From Eubacterium callanderi (lineage in GTDB: Bacteria; Bacillota; Clostridia; Eubacteriales; Eubacteriaceae), in NCBI RefSeq assembly GCF_900142645.1, contig NZ_FRBP01000008.1, positions 154,743-218,742 of the forward strand: a stretch of 64,000 nt of DNA, in the 5' to 3' direction. The position numbers were made by a program, and so were the translations under genes. Positions 7,684 to 15,953 of this stretch are shown one piece after another (within the stretch, counting starts at the first letter, position 1; each line of letters starts with the position of its first letter). The notes below the pieces were generated by a model. It had not been told where the DNA came from. It made no database searches and saw only the letters and a program-made list of their open reading frames with translations.

Positions 7684-7905
7684 ATGACGAAGACAAAAAA
7701 GACAGACCGGCTGACCATTATGGTCCTCGCGCTGTTGGTTTTAATGACCGCTGCCCTTGCAGGGCTGTTTCAATCCACACAGTCGCTTATTCAGAGCCAT
7801 GGAAGCGCGGCCGCCTCTGCGGTGACAGCGGTTCAGAGCCTGGCGCAGGAACGCCCTGTGTCCGGCAACAGTGTCATGGTGAAGCGCGTCTGCGATTTTA
7901 TCTGA
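7684..7905 (+). CDS. Small single-pass membrane protein
   Basis: 73 residues from ATG 7684, chosen over TTG 7669 because GGGGG sits between them. A basic N-terminus (TKTKKTDR) is followed by one hydrophobic helix (about 10-30) and a short polar tail. Family not recognised. It may be a holin-like or signal-anchored peptide belonging with the peptidase upstream, but nothing in the sequence proves that. Confidence 0.55.
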   Translation: MTKTKKTDRLTIMVLALLVLMTAALAGLFQSTQSLIQSHGSAAASAVTAVQSLAQERPVSGNSVMVKRVCDFI

Positions 7906-7997
7906 AAAAAACGGCTTGAAATTTAAAAATTTTCATTTCCTTTTTTGAATTTGGGTATATAATAGTTATAATAGCTTAACACATAGGAGGATATGAT

Positions 7998-8507
7998 ATG
8001 AACGAGATTTTTAATCGCGCCAGCGTCAGAGTGTTTAAAGATGCGCCGGTCGAAAAGGAAAAAATAGAAATGCTGTTAAAGGCCGCCATGCAGGCGCCGT
8101 CTGCCGGAAACCAGCGGCCATGGGAATTCATTGTGGTTGAGGACAAAAAGACACTGGAACAGCTGTCCGAAACCGACCCTTACGCCAAATTTGTGGCCAA
8201 GGTGCCGGCGGCCATCGTGGCGCTTGGCAACACCGATGAAATGCGTTTCCCGGAACACTGGGAACAGGATCTGGGCGCTGCCTGCGAAAACATTCTGCTG
8301 GAGGCCGTGAGTCAGGATCTGGGCGCGGTATGGCTGGGTGTGGCCCCGCTTAAGGAACGCATGGACCACATCACAAAGGTCTTTGACCTGCCGGATAACA
8401 TCCGTCCCTACGCCATCATTCCCTTTGGCTATGCCAAACGGCCCTACGAGGTGGAAGAACGCTACGATGCCGGCCGGGTTCATTTTGAAAAATACACACA
8501 AAAATAA
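7998..8507 (+). CDS. Nitroreductase-family FMN oxidoreductase
   Basis: 169 residues. The N-terminal NRASVRVFKDAPVEKEKIEML and AMQAPSAGNQRPWEFIVVED (given in parts) are the FMN-binding signature. Later, GAACENILLEAVSQDLGAVWLG is the dimer-helix motif and YAIIPFGYAKRP the C-terminal strand. These are NAD(P)H-dependent, FMN-binding, usually dimeric enzymes of broad substrate range. ATG 7998 has AGGAGG upstream, and TATAAT at about 7966 suggests its own promoter. Confidence 0.9.
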   Translation: MNEIFNRASVRVFKDAPVEKEKIEMLLKAAMQAPSAGNQRPWEFIVVEDKKTLEQLSETDPYAKFVAKVPAAIVALGNTDEMRFPEHWEQDLGAACENILLEAVSQDLGAVWLGVAPLKERMDHITKVFDLPDNIRPYAIIPFGYAKRPYEVEERYDAGRVHFEKYTQK

Positions 8508-8528
8508 ACAGAAATTTGATTCAATCAG

Positions 8529-8564
8529 GCGGTAAAAGACCAGAGTGTCTTTTACCGCTTTTTC
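8529..8564 (+). terminator. Rho-independent terminator
   Basis: A 12-bp stem (GCGGTAAAAGAC / GTCTTTTACCGC) and T run follow the nitroreductase gene. Confidence 0.9.
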
Positions 8565-8694
8565 CATGCCATGAAGGAAGCACAAAATAGTACAGAAAAT
8601 GACAAGAAATTTCCTATCCACAGCGCGTTTTTTGTTATATAACTATATATAGAAAGATAGCGGCAGATGAAAACGAACACAAGGAGGCGTGAAA

Positions 8695-9978
8695 ATGAGA
8701 AACAGCGTTGCAGGGGAAGGAGGGAACAGGCCCTCCACACGGGCGTATCTTTTGCAGCTGGTGGATAAAAATCTGCTGGTCGAGATCCTGAACGCCTTTA
8801 CGAATGTGACAGGCCTGACCGCCAACATCGTGGACACAGAGGGACGCTCGATTTTCTCAAAGGCTGACGCCCAGATCAACTGCAGCTTCTGCCAGCTGAT
8901 CTGGAAGCTGGAAAAGCAGAAGGGCGTCCAGCGCTGCAAGGGCGCCTACGCCCGCGCGGGCAAGCAGGCAGCCCTGTTTAACGAGCCCTATATTTTCAGA
9001 TGTCCAGGCGGCCTGGTGGAATGGGCGGCACCCATCATCGTGGACGGCGAGCATCTGGGCAGTGTTATCTGCGGGCAGGTGCTCATGTGGGAGCCCGAGG
9101 AGTTTTTCTGGATCGAGCTTGAGGAAATGAACCGCGTGCTCACCGATGATTTTGAGCCGCTGTTTAAGGCCGCTAAGGAGCTTCAGGTGGTGTCGGGTGA
9201 AAAGGTGCAGAGCGCCGCTTCACTGCTGTCGATCATGGCTAATTACATTGTGAACGCGGCCTGGCAGAGCATGCAGCGCAAAAAAGAGCTTGAGCTTCAA
9301 CAGACGCTCTTAAATGATGAGATCGCCACCCGCAAAAGCCTGGAGGAAAAGCTGAACAGCCAGAGCCTAAACTATTACATCGAAAAGGAAAAGAGCCTGG
9401 TCGGCAAGATCCGGCTGGGTGATCTGGACGAATGCCGCAGGATTTTCAAGGTCATGCTGGCCGACATCCTCGCCGATACCGTGCAGAGTAACCTGGCCGT
9501 GGTCCGGGCGCGGGTCTTTGAGCTGGTGGTGGTGGTGTCCAGAGCCTCGGTGGAGGCCGGAGTCAACTCGGAGCGGCCCATGGGCATCAACGCGGCTTTC
9601 ATGCAGGAGCTTGGCACCTGCTACTCGACCGAGGAGATCAACACCGCGGCGCTGAAGGTGCTGGAGCGCTATTTTAAAGAGATTCAGACCAACAGCAAGA
9701 CCAAGAACCGCCTGGCCATTGAGGGCATCAAGGGCTTTATCCGCAACAATTATAACCGCAACCTGACCCTTGAAGAAATCGCGGATTCGGTTTATCTGAG
9801 CCCGTACTATGTGAGCCGGATCTTCAAGGAGAGCCAGAGCATCACTGTCATGGACTATGTGACCCGGGTCAAGCTGGACGAGGCCAAGAAGATGCTGGGC
9901 AACACACGGTATAAAATCGACGAGATCGCTGTGCGGCTGGGCTATAGTGACGCGAGCTATTTCTCAAAGGTGTTTTAA
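8695..9978 (+). CDS. PocR-domain AraC-family regulator with premature in-frame stop
   Basis: 427 residues from ATG 8695 (AAGGAGG 7 bases upstream). An N-terminal PocR domain (about 15-180; Cys pattern CSFCQLIW, then VQRCKGAYARAG, RCPGGLVEWAAPI, GSVICGQVL) precedes a C-terminal AraC double helix-turn-helix (LTLEEIADSVYLSPYYVSRIF, in parts, then IDEIAVRLGYSDASYFSKVF). PocR domains sense small molecules and regulate corrinoid-dependent pathways, which fits the methyltransferase genes downstream. The frame ends at TAA 9976-9978, yet the same frame continues as KNEGMTPTQFRQSR to TAG 10021-10023, the usual AraC ending. One codon has become a stop, and 15 codons are cut off. Confidence 0.85.
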   Translation: MRNSVAGEGGNRPSTRAYLLQLVDKNLLVEILNAFTNVTGLTANIVDTEGRSIFSKADAQINCSFCQLIWKLEKQKGVQRCKGAYARAGKQAALFNEPYIFRCPGGLVEWAAPIIVDGEHLGSVICGQVLMWEPEEFFWIELEEMNRVLTDDFEPLFKAAKELQVVSGEKVQSAASLLSIMANYIVNAAWQSMQRKKELELQQTLLNDEIATRKSLEEKLNSQSLNYYIEKEKSLVGKIRLGDLDECRRIFKVMLADILADTVQSNLAVVRARVFELVVVVSRASVEAGVNSERPMGINAAFMQELGTCYSTEEINTAALKVLERYFKEIQTNSKTKNRLAIEGIKGFIRNNYNRNLTLEEIADSVYLSPYYVSRIFKESQSITVMDYVTRVKLDEAKKMLGNTRYKIDEIAVRLGYSDASYFSKVF

Positions 9979-10057
9979 AAAAATGAAGGCATGACGCCGA
10001 CGCAGTTCAGGCAGAGCCGGTAGGCGTGCAGAGCATATGGATAGGGGGGAGAAGCGC

Positions 10058-10726
10058 ATGGATCAGATTATTATGGAAATACAGCAGGGCCTGGTGGACG
10101 GCGACGCAGAGTATGTGAAGGATAAAACCGAGGCGGCCTTGGGGCTCGAAATCGGCCCGGAGGCCATCATTAAAAAGGCGCTGATTCCGACCATGGACAA
10201 AATCGGCCAGGAGTTCAGGGAAGGGGAGATCTATATCCCCGATGTGCTGATGTCGTCCCGGGCCATGCACGCCAGCCTTTATGTGATCAAGCCGCTGCTC
10301 ACAAAGGCCATGAGCCATCACAAGGGTAAGGTGGTCATCGGCACTGTGGCCGGCGATCTGCATGATATCGGGAAGAACATGGTCACCTGGAGCCTTCAGG
10401 GCGAGGGCTATGAGGTCATCGACCTGGGCATTGATGTGCCGCCCGCCAGCTTTGTGGCCGCCATCCGGAAGTGCCAGCCGGATATTTTAGCCATGTCTGC
10501 CCTGCTGACCACCACCATCGGTGAGATGCGCAATGTGATCCAGGAGGTGACCGATGAAGGCCTCCGGGACAAGGTGAAGATCATTGTGGGCGGCGGGCCT
10601 GTCACCCAGGACTTTGCCGATGAGGTGGGCGCCAACGGCTACGGTAAGGATATCTTTGGGGCCATCGACGTGGTCAACCATATTCTTGGCAGGGGCAGCG
10701 GCTATTTTGGGACAAGTGAGGTGTGA
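10058..10726 (+). CDS. Methyltransferase corrinoid protein (MtaC/MttC-like)
   Basis: 222 residues from ATG 10058 (AGGGGGGAG upstream); an earlier in-frame ATG at 10037 has none. A four-helix cap (to about 85) is followed by a B12-binding Rossmann domain with the cobalt-ligand motif G-D-L-H-D-I-G-K-N at about 99-107 (His102), then MSALLTTTIGEM and IIVGGGPVTQDFADEVGANGY. Such proteins carry the methyl group between a substrate methyltransferase and the THF enzyme. There is no substrate methyltransferase beside it, so its partner may be MtaB downstream or an enzyme elsewhere. It forms an operon with the CobW-like gene. Confidence 0.9.
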   Translation: MDQIIMEIQQGLVDGDAEYVKDKTEAALGLEIGPEAIIKKALIPTMDKIGQEFREGEIYIPDVLMSSRAMHASLYVIKPLLTKAMSHHKGKVVIGTVAGDLHDIGKNMVTWSLQGEGYEVIDLGIDVPPASFVAAIRKCQPDILAMSALLTTTIGEMRNVIQEVTDEGLRDKVKIIVGGGPVTQDFADEVGANGYGKDIFGAIDVVNHILGRGSGYFGTSEV

Positions 10727-10729
10727 GAA

Positions 10730-11335
10730 ATGTGTGAAAAAAAGCCGGATATCATCCTTTTTACCGGGTTTTTAGGCTCAGGCAAGACAACCATGCTGCT
10801 TAAAACCATCGAGCTGCTGGCAGCAGAAAATAAAAAGTGCGCCATCATTGTCAATGAGATTGGCGAGGTGGGCATCGACAACCGGCAGATGCGCAGGCTG
10901 GGCTATGACGTGCACGATCTCTTCGGCGGCTGTGTTTGCTGCACGCTGAAGGTAACCCTGGAGGCCACCATCAACCATCTGCTGACAGAATACGACGGCC
11001 TTGACTACATCCTGTTTGAACCGTCCGGCATGGCCGATCCGGCCTCCATGTACCCGTCCATGGAAAACTGCGGGTACACGTCCGAGGATATCTGCAATGT
11101 GTTTATCTTTGACCCGCTGCGGGTGGATCTGTACCGCGTGCGGCTGAACAGCCTGCTCATGAGCTCTCTGGGGCTGGCCCGGGCGGTGGTGATCAACAAG
11201 ATAGATGAAGCCCCCGAGTGCGCTGTGCGCGAGGCGGAGGGCATGGTCCGGGAGCTTGGGGACAGGCTGCCGGTCTTTAAAATGGATGTCAGCACTGGGC
11301 TGACACCGGCATTCAAGACATATTTAGTCCGTTAG
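10730..11335 (+). CDS. CobW/COG0523-type GTPase, short form
   Basis: 201 residues. Walker A GFLGSGKTT at 13-21, the metal motif GGCVCC with Cys68, Cys70 and Cys71, and NKID in the second half. The usual C-terminal CobW domain is missing, so this is only the GTPase part. COG0523 proteins are metal-delivery GTPases. Its place between a corrinoid protein and a His-rich protein suggests zinc or cobalt handling for a methyltransferase, possibly MtaB, whose active site is zinc; this is inference. It starts 3 bp after the corrinoid gene. Confidence 0.85.
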   Translation: MCEKKPDIILFTGFLGSGKTTMLLKTIELLAAENKKCAIIVNEIGEVGIDNRQMRRLGYDVHDLFGGCVCCTLKVTLEATINHLLTEYDGLDYILFEPSGMADPASMYPSMENCGYTSEDICNVFIFDPLRVDLYRVRLNSLLMSSLGLARAVVINKIDEAPECAVREAEGMVRELGDRLPVFKMDVSTGLTPAFKTYLVR

Positions 11336-11348
11336 GCAGGAGAAAATA

Positions 11349-11879
11349 ATGTATCAAAATGAGTTTATTCCAGCGGTTTTCAAGCTTCAGTTTAAATCCG
11401 ACAGCCCCATGACGCCAGAGGAGTGGGAGGAAATGATTGGCAGCCTGATGGGCGTGTACGCCAAACGCATCTCTGAAAAGGAAAAGACCTTTATCGGCCA
11501 TATCAAGGGGCTGGCAGAGCTTTCGGACACAGCCTTTATCAAGTTCAGCTGTGTCAACGCCCTGACCGGCGTCCATCACGAGTATACCGGCGGAAATGAA
11601 ACGTCGGGCCAGGCGGAGATGGTCATCAATTCCCTGGTCAGCGGCATCAACGCCGGGGAGAGCCGGAAGCTTTTAAACCTTTCCTGGCTGCTTGTCGAGA
11701 AGGACTACAGCCAGGTGGTCATGCGGGTGACAGAAACCTTTACCGAGGAAGCCCATGAACACCATCACCACGATGGAGAGGCCTGTCCCATCTGCCACGG
11801 CCACCACCATAAAAATGGAAAATTAAAAATGGAAAATGGAAAATTTCGAAATGTTTCTGTTAAAAGCAAAAGCCATTAA
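11349..11879 (+). CDS. His-rich metal-binding protein linked to the CobW-like GTPase
   Basis: 176 residues. The first 135 residues or so are an alpha/beta domain that I do not recognise. The tail EEAHEHHHHDGEACPICHGHHHK is a clear metal site of seven or more His and two Cys (C-P-I-C). The last 20 residues (GKLKMENGKF and on) come from an A-rich repeat, GGAAAATTAAAAATGG, so the original C-terminus was probably shorter. It lies 13 bp after the CobW-like gene. It could be the missing C-terminal half of CobW in split form or a metal donor. Confidence 0.6.
   Translation: MYQNEFIPAVFKLQFKSDSPMTPEEWEEMIGSLMGVYAKRISEKEKTFIGHIKGLAELSDTAFIKFSCVNALTGVHHEYTGGNETSGQAEMVINSLVSGINAGESRKLLNLSWLLVEKDYSQVVMRVTETFTEEAHEHHHHDGEACPICHGHHHKNGKLKMENGKFRNVSVKSKSH
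11814..11850. repeat. ATGGAAAA-type repeat running into a coding end
   Basis: Three ATGGAAAA units (the first at 11814, then ATTAAAAATGGAAAATGG) resemble the arms of the palindromic repeat at 6264-6393. The unit encodes the terminal K-M-E-N-G-K residues of the His-rich protein. Confidence 0.5.
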
Positions 11880-11918
11880 AGCTGCGGATACAAGACTGTT
11901 TGCATGGTTTATATTCTT

Positions 11919-11955
11919 AAAAAGACGATGTTTTAAAATAGCAGCGTCTTTTTTT
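11919..11955 (+). terminator. Terminator-like hairpin before the methanol operon
   Basis: AAAAGACG and CGTCTTTTTTT are separated by 18 bases. It ends the corrinoid/CobW unit. The following 220 bp are AT-rich and probably hold the promoter for the mta genes; several TATAAT-like boxes occur, and none stands out. Confidence 0.65.
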
Positions 11956-12174
11956 GATGGTATATTAGCATAATAATCATAAAAAGCAAGATATTACCAA
12001 AAAGTATATAAATCGTCCAAGGACAGAAAGCCATGCCGGGTGTATTATAATAACATAAATAATTATTTAATAAGTCCCGCGGGGTTATAAAAATGTATAT
12101 TTTAATAAAGAGGAGTGCATTAAAGAGTTAAAGAGATATTTTAAAAAGAATATTTTAGGATTAGGGAGGCTCTT

Positions 12175-12582
12175 ATGGAATTTAAAGGAATCACAAATCT
12201 GATGGCAGATCTGGAAGAAGAAAAGCTCATGGTGTGTGTCGATGAAATTTTATCTTTAGATCCATCGAGGGAAGAAGGATTAGGTGTGATTGAAGCCTGC
12301 CGGCGGGGAACGGAGAAGGTCGGAACACTCTTTGAGGCTGGGGAATACTTTGCCGGGGATCTGTTACTGGCGGGACAGCTCTTTAAAGAGGTCAAAAAAC
12401 GGTTGGAACCTGTGGTCGGCAGCAAAATGGATGACCTGAAGTCCGGCGCCATTGCCTTGGGCCCTGTCTATGGAGATGGACAGGGAGACGGAAATGAGAT
12501 TTTCCGGCACCTGGTGGAAATGGCCGGGTTCATTGTCATCAACCCTTGTTACAAAGACTCCCTTCAGCATTCAACGAACTAA
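12175..12582 (+). CDS. Truncated corrinoid-protein homologue lacking the cobalt-binding His
   Basis: 135 residues. Residues 1-85 or so match the helical cap of methyltransferase corrinoid proteins (EEGLGVIEACRRGTEKVGTLF, in parts, then EAGEYFAGDLLLAGQLFKEV). The following strand should carry G-D-x-H-D-I-G-K-N but reads GPVYGDGQGDGNEIF, with no histidine. The chain stops at VINPCYKDSLQHSTN, about 70-90 residues short of a full B12 domain. ATG 12175 has GGGAGG upstream and the gene ends 18 bp before mtaB, so it is cotranscribed with the methanol genes. It cannot bind cobalamin in the usual base-off/His-on way. Confidence 0.75.
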   Translation: MEFKGITNLMADLEEEKLMVCVDEILSLDPSREEGLGVIEACRRGTEKVGTLFEAGEYFAGDLLLAGQLFKEVKKRLEPVVGSKMDDLKSGAIALGPVYGDGQGDGNEIFRHLVEMAGFIVINPCYKDSLQHSTN

Positions 12583-12600
12583 AAAGTGGAGGATACAAAA

Positions 12601-13983
12601 ATGGCAAAGAAATTTGATAAACTGGCAATTAATAATCTGGACGATTTTATTTATGGCTCTTGTCCGAACCCTGTCACCACCAGGAGCGGCATGGTCATCG
12701 GCGGCGGCACCATCTATCCGGAAATCAACTTCACACTGCCGGGCATGGATGTCAATGATCAGACCATTGACAAGGCCTTGGGCATTTATTCCAATATCAT
12801 CGACGGTGTGCTCAAGAGAGCGGCAGAGCTCTACGCGCCCGGCGTGCTGGTAGAATTTGAAACCGTGCCGGACTTTACCGAGCATCCAAAATATGGGATT
12901 GACGCCAACCGCATTTTATTAAATGGCATCAAGGAAGCCGCAGACAAGTACGGCCTCAAGGCCGCCCTGCGGACCACCCCCAACGACCTGCGCGAAATGA
13001 GCCGTCCTCCGGTTATGCGCGGCGGCAAGTACTGGGATACCATGCTGGAGCTGTACGAACAGTGCGCCAAGGATGGTTCAGACTTTTTATCCATCGAATC
13101 GACCGGGGGCAAGGAAATCAATGACGAAGCCCTCGTAAAGGCCGATATCCGCAAAGCCATCTTCGCCATGGGCGTGCTGGGCTGCCGCGACATGGAATAC
13201 CTCTGGGGCAATCTGGTTAAATTATCCGATGCTAATGGCTGCTTCGCCGCTGGCGACTCTGCCTGTGGCTTTGCCAACACCGCCATGGTTCTGGCCGAAA
13301 AAGGCTTTATCCCCCATGTGTTCGCAGCGGTTATGCGTGTTGTGGCAGTGCCGAGAGCCCTGGTGGCCTTTGAACAGGGCGCGGTTGGCCCGAGCAAGGA
13401 CTGCGCCTATGAAGGCCCATACCTCAAGGCCATTACCGGCAGTCCCATCGCCATGGAAGGTAAGAGCGCGGCTGGCGCCCATTTAAGCCCAGTTGGCAAC
13501 ATCGCGGCAGCCGTGGCCGATACCTGGAGTAATGAATCCATCCAGCAGGTCAAGCTCTTATCCGAGATGGCCCCTGTGGTGGGCATGGAACAGCTGGTAT
13601 ATGACTGCCGTCTCATGAACGTGGCCAAGGAAAAAGGCCAGGGCCTTATGATGCGCGACCTGCTCGTTGAATCTGACGCGCCGCTGGATGTCCAGGCATG
13701 GGTTTTAAGACCCGATGTTGTGCTTAAGATCGCCGGCGAGCTGGTGAAAGAGCAGGATAACTTCCTGAGAACCAAACTGGCCGCCAAATTAACCATTAAC
13801 GAGCTGCGCGACGCCATCAAGGCCGAAAAGGTTAAGGCTGACCGCCGCGACATGAAATGGCTCGACAAGATGGAAAAAGCAGTGGACAAGATTCCAGACG
13901 ATCCGGAACAGTTCTACGCAGAAATCAAGCCCGAGCTGGACATGGACAAGTGGCATCCTAAAGGCTATGGCTTAAAGGCCTGA
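12601..13983 (+). CDS. mtaB: Methanol:corrinoid methyltransferase MtaB
   Basis: 460 residues from ATG 12601 (GTGGAGG upstream; the in-frame GTG 12586 overlaps it). MtaB splits methanol at a zinc site and methylates the Co(I) corrinoid on MtaC. Glu166 (SIESTGG), Cys222 (GDSACGFANT) and Cys268 (SKDCAYEGPY) fall at the positions of the zinc ligands known in Methanosarcina MtaB (Glu164, Cys220, Cys269). It is the core of the operon with mtaC and the THF methyltransferase. Length and motifs are full and no damage is seen. Confidence 0.95.
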   Translation: MAKKFDKLAINNLDDFIYGSCPNPVTTRSGMVIGGGTIYPEINFTLPGMDVNDQTIDKALGIYSNIIDGVLKRAAELYAPGVLVEFETVPDFTEHPKYGIDANRILLNGIKEAADKYGLKAALRTTPNDLREMSRPPVMRGGKYWDTMLELYEQCAKDGSDFLSIESTGGKEINDEALVKADIRKAIFAMGVLGCRDMEYLWGNLVKLSDANGCFAAGDSACGFANTAMVLAEKGFIPHVFAAVMRVVAVPRALVAFEQGAVGPSKDCAYEGPYLKAITGSPIAMEGKSAAGAHLSPVGNIAAAVADTWSNESIQQVKLLSEMAPVVGMEQLVYDCRLMNVAKEKGQGLMMRDLLVESDAPLDVQAWVLRPDVVLKIAGELVKEQDNFLRTKLAAKLTINELRDAIKAEKVKADRRDMKWLDKMEKAVDKIPDDPEQFYAEIKPELDMDKWHPKGYGLKA

Positions 13984-14127
13984 TCTTAATATTCTTAAAA
14001 CAGAAATTCACTGTTAAAAATTATAAAAATTTGGACAATTCCCTCCGGTGCGGCTCAGTACACACTGCGCGCCGGAAGAGCAGGTAAACAGCTTTAATCA
14101 GGAATAAAAAAATCGGAGGATATAAAA

Positions 14128-14763
14128 ATGGCAATTTTAGAAGATATTCAAAACTGTGTGTTGGACGGCGAACTGGATGAGATCAAGGACTTGGTGCAGA
14201 AGGCAGTGGATGAGGGGATCGACCCCGCCGCCATCATCAACGACGGCCTCATCGGCGGCATGAACATTGTGGCCCCGCTGTTTAAGAGCGGTGAAATGTT
14301 TGTCCCGGAAGTTATGGAATCCGCGGATACCATGAACGAAGGCATGCAGGTGGTTAAGCCCCTGATCACCGACGCGGATATGCCCACCAAGGGCAAGGTC
14401 ATCATCGGCACTGTCAACGGTGACCTGCACGATATCGGTAAAAACCTGGTGGTCTTAATGATGGAAAGCCGCGGCTACACAGTTATTGACATGGGCGTAG
14501 ATGTGAAGGAAGAACAGTTTGTGGAAGCCATCAAAGAACACAAGCCAGACATTGTGGGCATGTCCTCACTGCTCACCACCACCATGATGAAGATTGACGA
14601 TACCATCAAGATGATTAACGAGTCCGGCCTGCGTGACCAGGTTAAGATCATCATCGGCGGCGCACCCATCTCTCAGGAATTCGCCGATGATATCGGGGCG
14701 GACGGCTATTCAGAGGACGCCTCCACCGCGGTTGAGCTCTGCGACCGCATGATGGCCATGTAG
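14128..14763 (+). CDS. mtaC: Methanol-specific corrinoid protein MtaC
   Basis: 211 residues from ATG 14128 (CGGAGG upstream). Helical cap to about 80 (GGMNIVAPLFKSGEMFVPEV, and MESADTMNEGMQVVKPL), then a B12 domain with GDLHDIGKN (His101), MSSLLTTTMMKIDDT and IIIGGAPISQEFADDIGADGY. It takes methyl from MtaB and hands it to the THF enzyme. It is close to the protein at 10058 in sequence layout. A 145-bp gap with a CGGTGCGG/CCGGAAG-rich stretch separates it from mtaB and may hold an mRNA processing hairpin. Confidence 0.93.
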   Translation: MAILEDIQNCVLDGELDEIKDLVQKAVDEGIDPAAIINDGLIGGMNIVAPLFKSGEMFVPEVMESADTMNEGMQVVKPLITDADMPTKGKVIIGTVNGDLHDIGKNLVVLMMESRGYTVIDMGVDVKEEQFVEAIKEHKPDIVGMSSLLTTTMMKIDDTIKMINESGLRDQVKIIIGGAPISQEFADDIGADGYSEDASTAVELCDRMMAM

Positions 14764-14804
14764 CAGACAGCGAATAAAATTTTGACGAACAGGAGGCATT
14801 TCAG

Positions 14805-15620
14805 ATGCTGACAATTGTTGGTGAACTCATTAACACCAGCCGCCCTCCGGTCAAGGAGGCGGTACAGAATAAAGACGAAGCGTTCATCCGGGAGCTTGCC
14901 AAAAAACAGGCAGACGCCGGCGCGACCTATATCGACGTAAACTGCGGCAATATGGTCAAGAATGAACTGGAAATAATGGAATGGCTTGTGAACATTGTTC
15001 AGGACGAGGTCGACACCCCCCTGTGCATTGACAGCCCCAACGCCAAAGCACTGGACGTGGGTCTGGCCCTGTGCAGGAACGGCCGTCCCATGATCAATTC
15101 CATCTCCGACGAGGACGGGCGTTATGAATCCGTTCTTCCCTTAATTAAAAAATATAACGCCAAAATCGTTGTATTGTGCATGGACTCCACTGGTATGCCC
15201 GAAACCTCAGCCGACCGCATGAAGGTGGTCAATAACCTTTATGCCAAGCTGAAGGCCGAGGGCATCGCCGATGACGACATGTACTTTGACCCGCTGGTCA
15301 AGCCCATCAGCAGCGTGACCAGTGCCGGAGCAGAGGTGCTCGACACCATCCGCCAGATCAAGCAGGATTACCCCGATGTACACTTCATGTGCGGTTTGAG
15401 CAACATTTCCTATGGCCTGCCGAACCGCAGCATCCTCAATCGGCTGTTTGTTGTCCAGACAATGACCCTGGGGATGGACGGCTACGTCCTTGACCCCACC
15501 AATGGCAAAATGATGGCGGACATCATCACCGCCACCGCGCTCCTGGGCAGAGACAGCTATTGCAGTAAATACATTAAAGCCCATAGAAAGGGCAAACTTG
15601 ACGCATCGTCTGATGCGTAA
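14805..15620 (+). CDS. mtaA: Methylcorrinoid:tetrahydrofolate methyltransferase (acetogen-type MtaA)
   Basis: 271 residues with the pterin-binding TIM-barrel signature of AcsE/MtvA-type enzymes: VGELINTSRPPV at the start, DAGATYIDVNCGN, CIDSPNAKALDVGLAL, FMCGLSNISYGLPNRSILN and GMDGYVLDP. In acetogens this replaces the UroD-type MtaA of methanogens and moves the methyl group from MtaC to THF, feeding the Wood-Ljungdahl pathway. ATG 14805 follows AGGAGG, 40 bp after mtaC. The symbol mtaA is used by function. Confidence 0.9.
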   Translation: MLTIVGELINTSRPPVKEAVQNKDEAFIRELAKKQADAGATYIDVNCGNMVKNELEIMEWLVNIVQDEVDTPLCIDSPNAKALDVGLALCRNGRPMINSISDEDGRYESVLPLIKKYNAKIVVLCMDSTGMPETSADRMKVVNNLYAKLKAEGIADDDMYFDPLVKPISSVTSAGAEVLDTIRQIKQDYPDVHFMCGLSNISYGLPNRSILNRLFVVQTMTLGMDGYVLDPTNGKMMADIITATALLGRDSYCSKYIKAHRKGKLDASSDA

Positions 15621-15769
15621 CCCGATGATTTCATTCTCCAAGTGAAATGATCACCCCTCTGGCCGGCGGTACTCTGCCGCCGGCTGCTCATCAAATGAAT
15701 AAATAATTCAAGAAAATAACCCTTCCAAAAAATTTTTAACATTTTGCAGTAAATATTTTAACAGTAAGT

Positions 15770-15801
15770 AAGGATGCACCCTTTTTAGGAGCATCCTTTT
15801 T
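15770..15801 (+). terminator. Terminator of the methanol operon
   Basis: AAGGATGC and GCATCCTT with a T run. A separate GC hairpin (GCCGGCGG / CCGCCGGC) without T run lies at about 15661-15684. The gap 15621-15953 otherwise holds only the interspersed hairpin at 15812 and a promoter-like TATAAT near 15920. Confidence 0.85.
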
Positions 15802-15811
15802 CAGCATTTAA

Positions 15812-15840
15812 TGGAGGTACGTCGAAACGGCGTACCTCCA
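15812..15840. repeat. Interspersed hairpin, copy 2
   Basis: A perfect 13-bp stem around the same 17-base core TACGTCGAAACGGCGTA and AAA loop as the copies at 3250 and 45791. It lies between a terminator and the GGDEF gene, with no T run of its own, so it is not a terminator. Confidence 0.85.
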
Positions 15841-15953
15841 GGCGGAGTGTATCAATCCCTTACAGAACCCTTGCTCTGATGGTTTAATTAATCCTTGCCC
15901 CAGGCGTAAAAGCACTGTATAATAGATACAACGAGAAACTGAGGAGCCTGTAT

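Noticed and set aside
12831-13889. Long minus-strand frames opposite mtaB
   Set aside because: Ser/Ala/Arg-rich shadows of a well-conserved gene with Glu and two Cys zinc ligands in the right places.
12601-13983. Possible pyrrolysine (TAG read-through) as in amine methyltransferases
   Set aside because: The mtaB frame has no internal TAG, and methanol methyltransferases do not use pyrrolysine.
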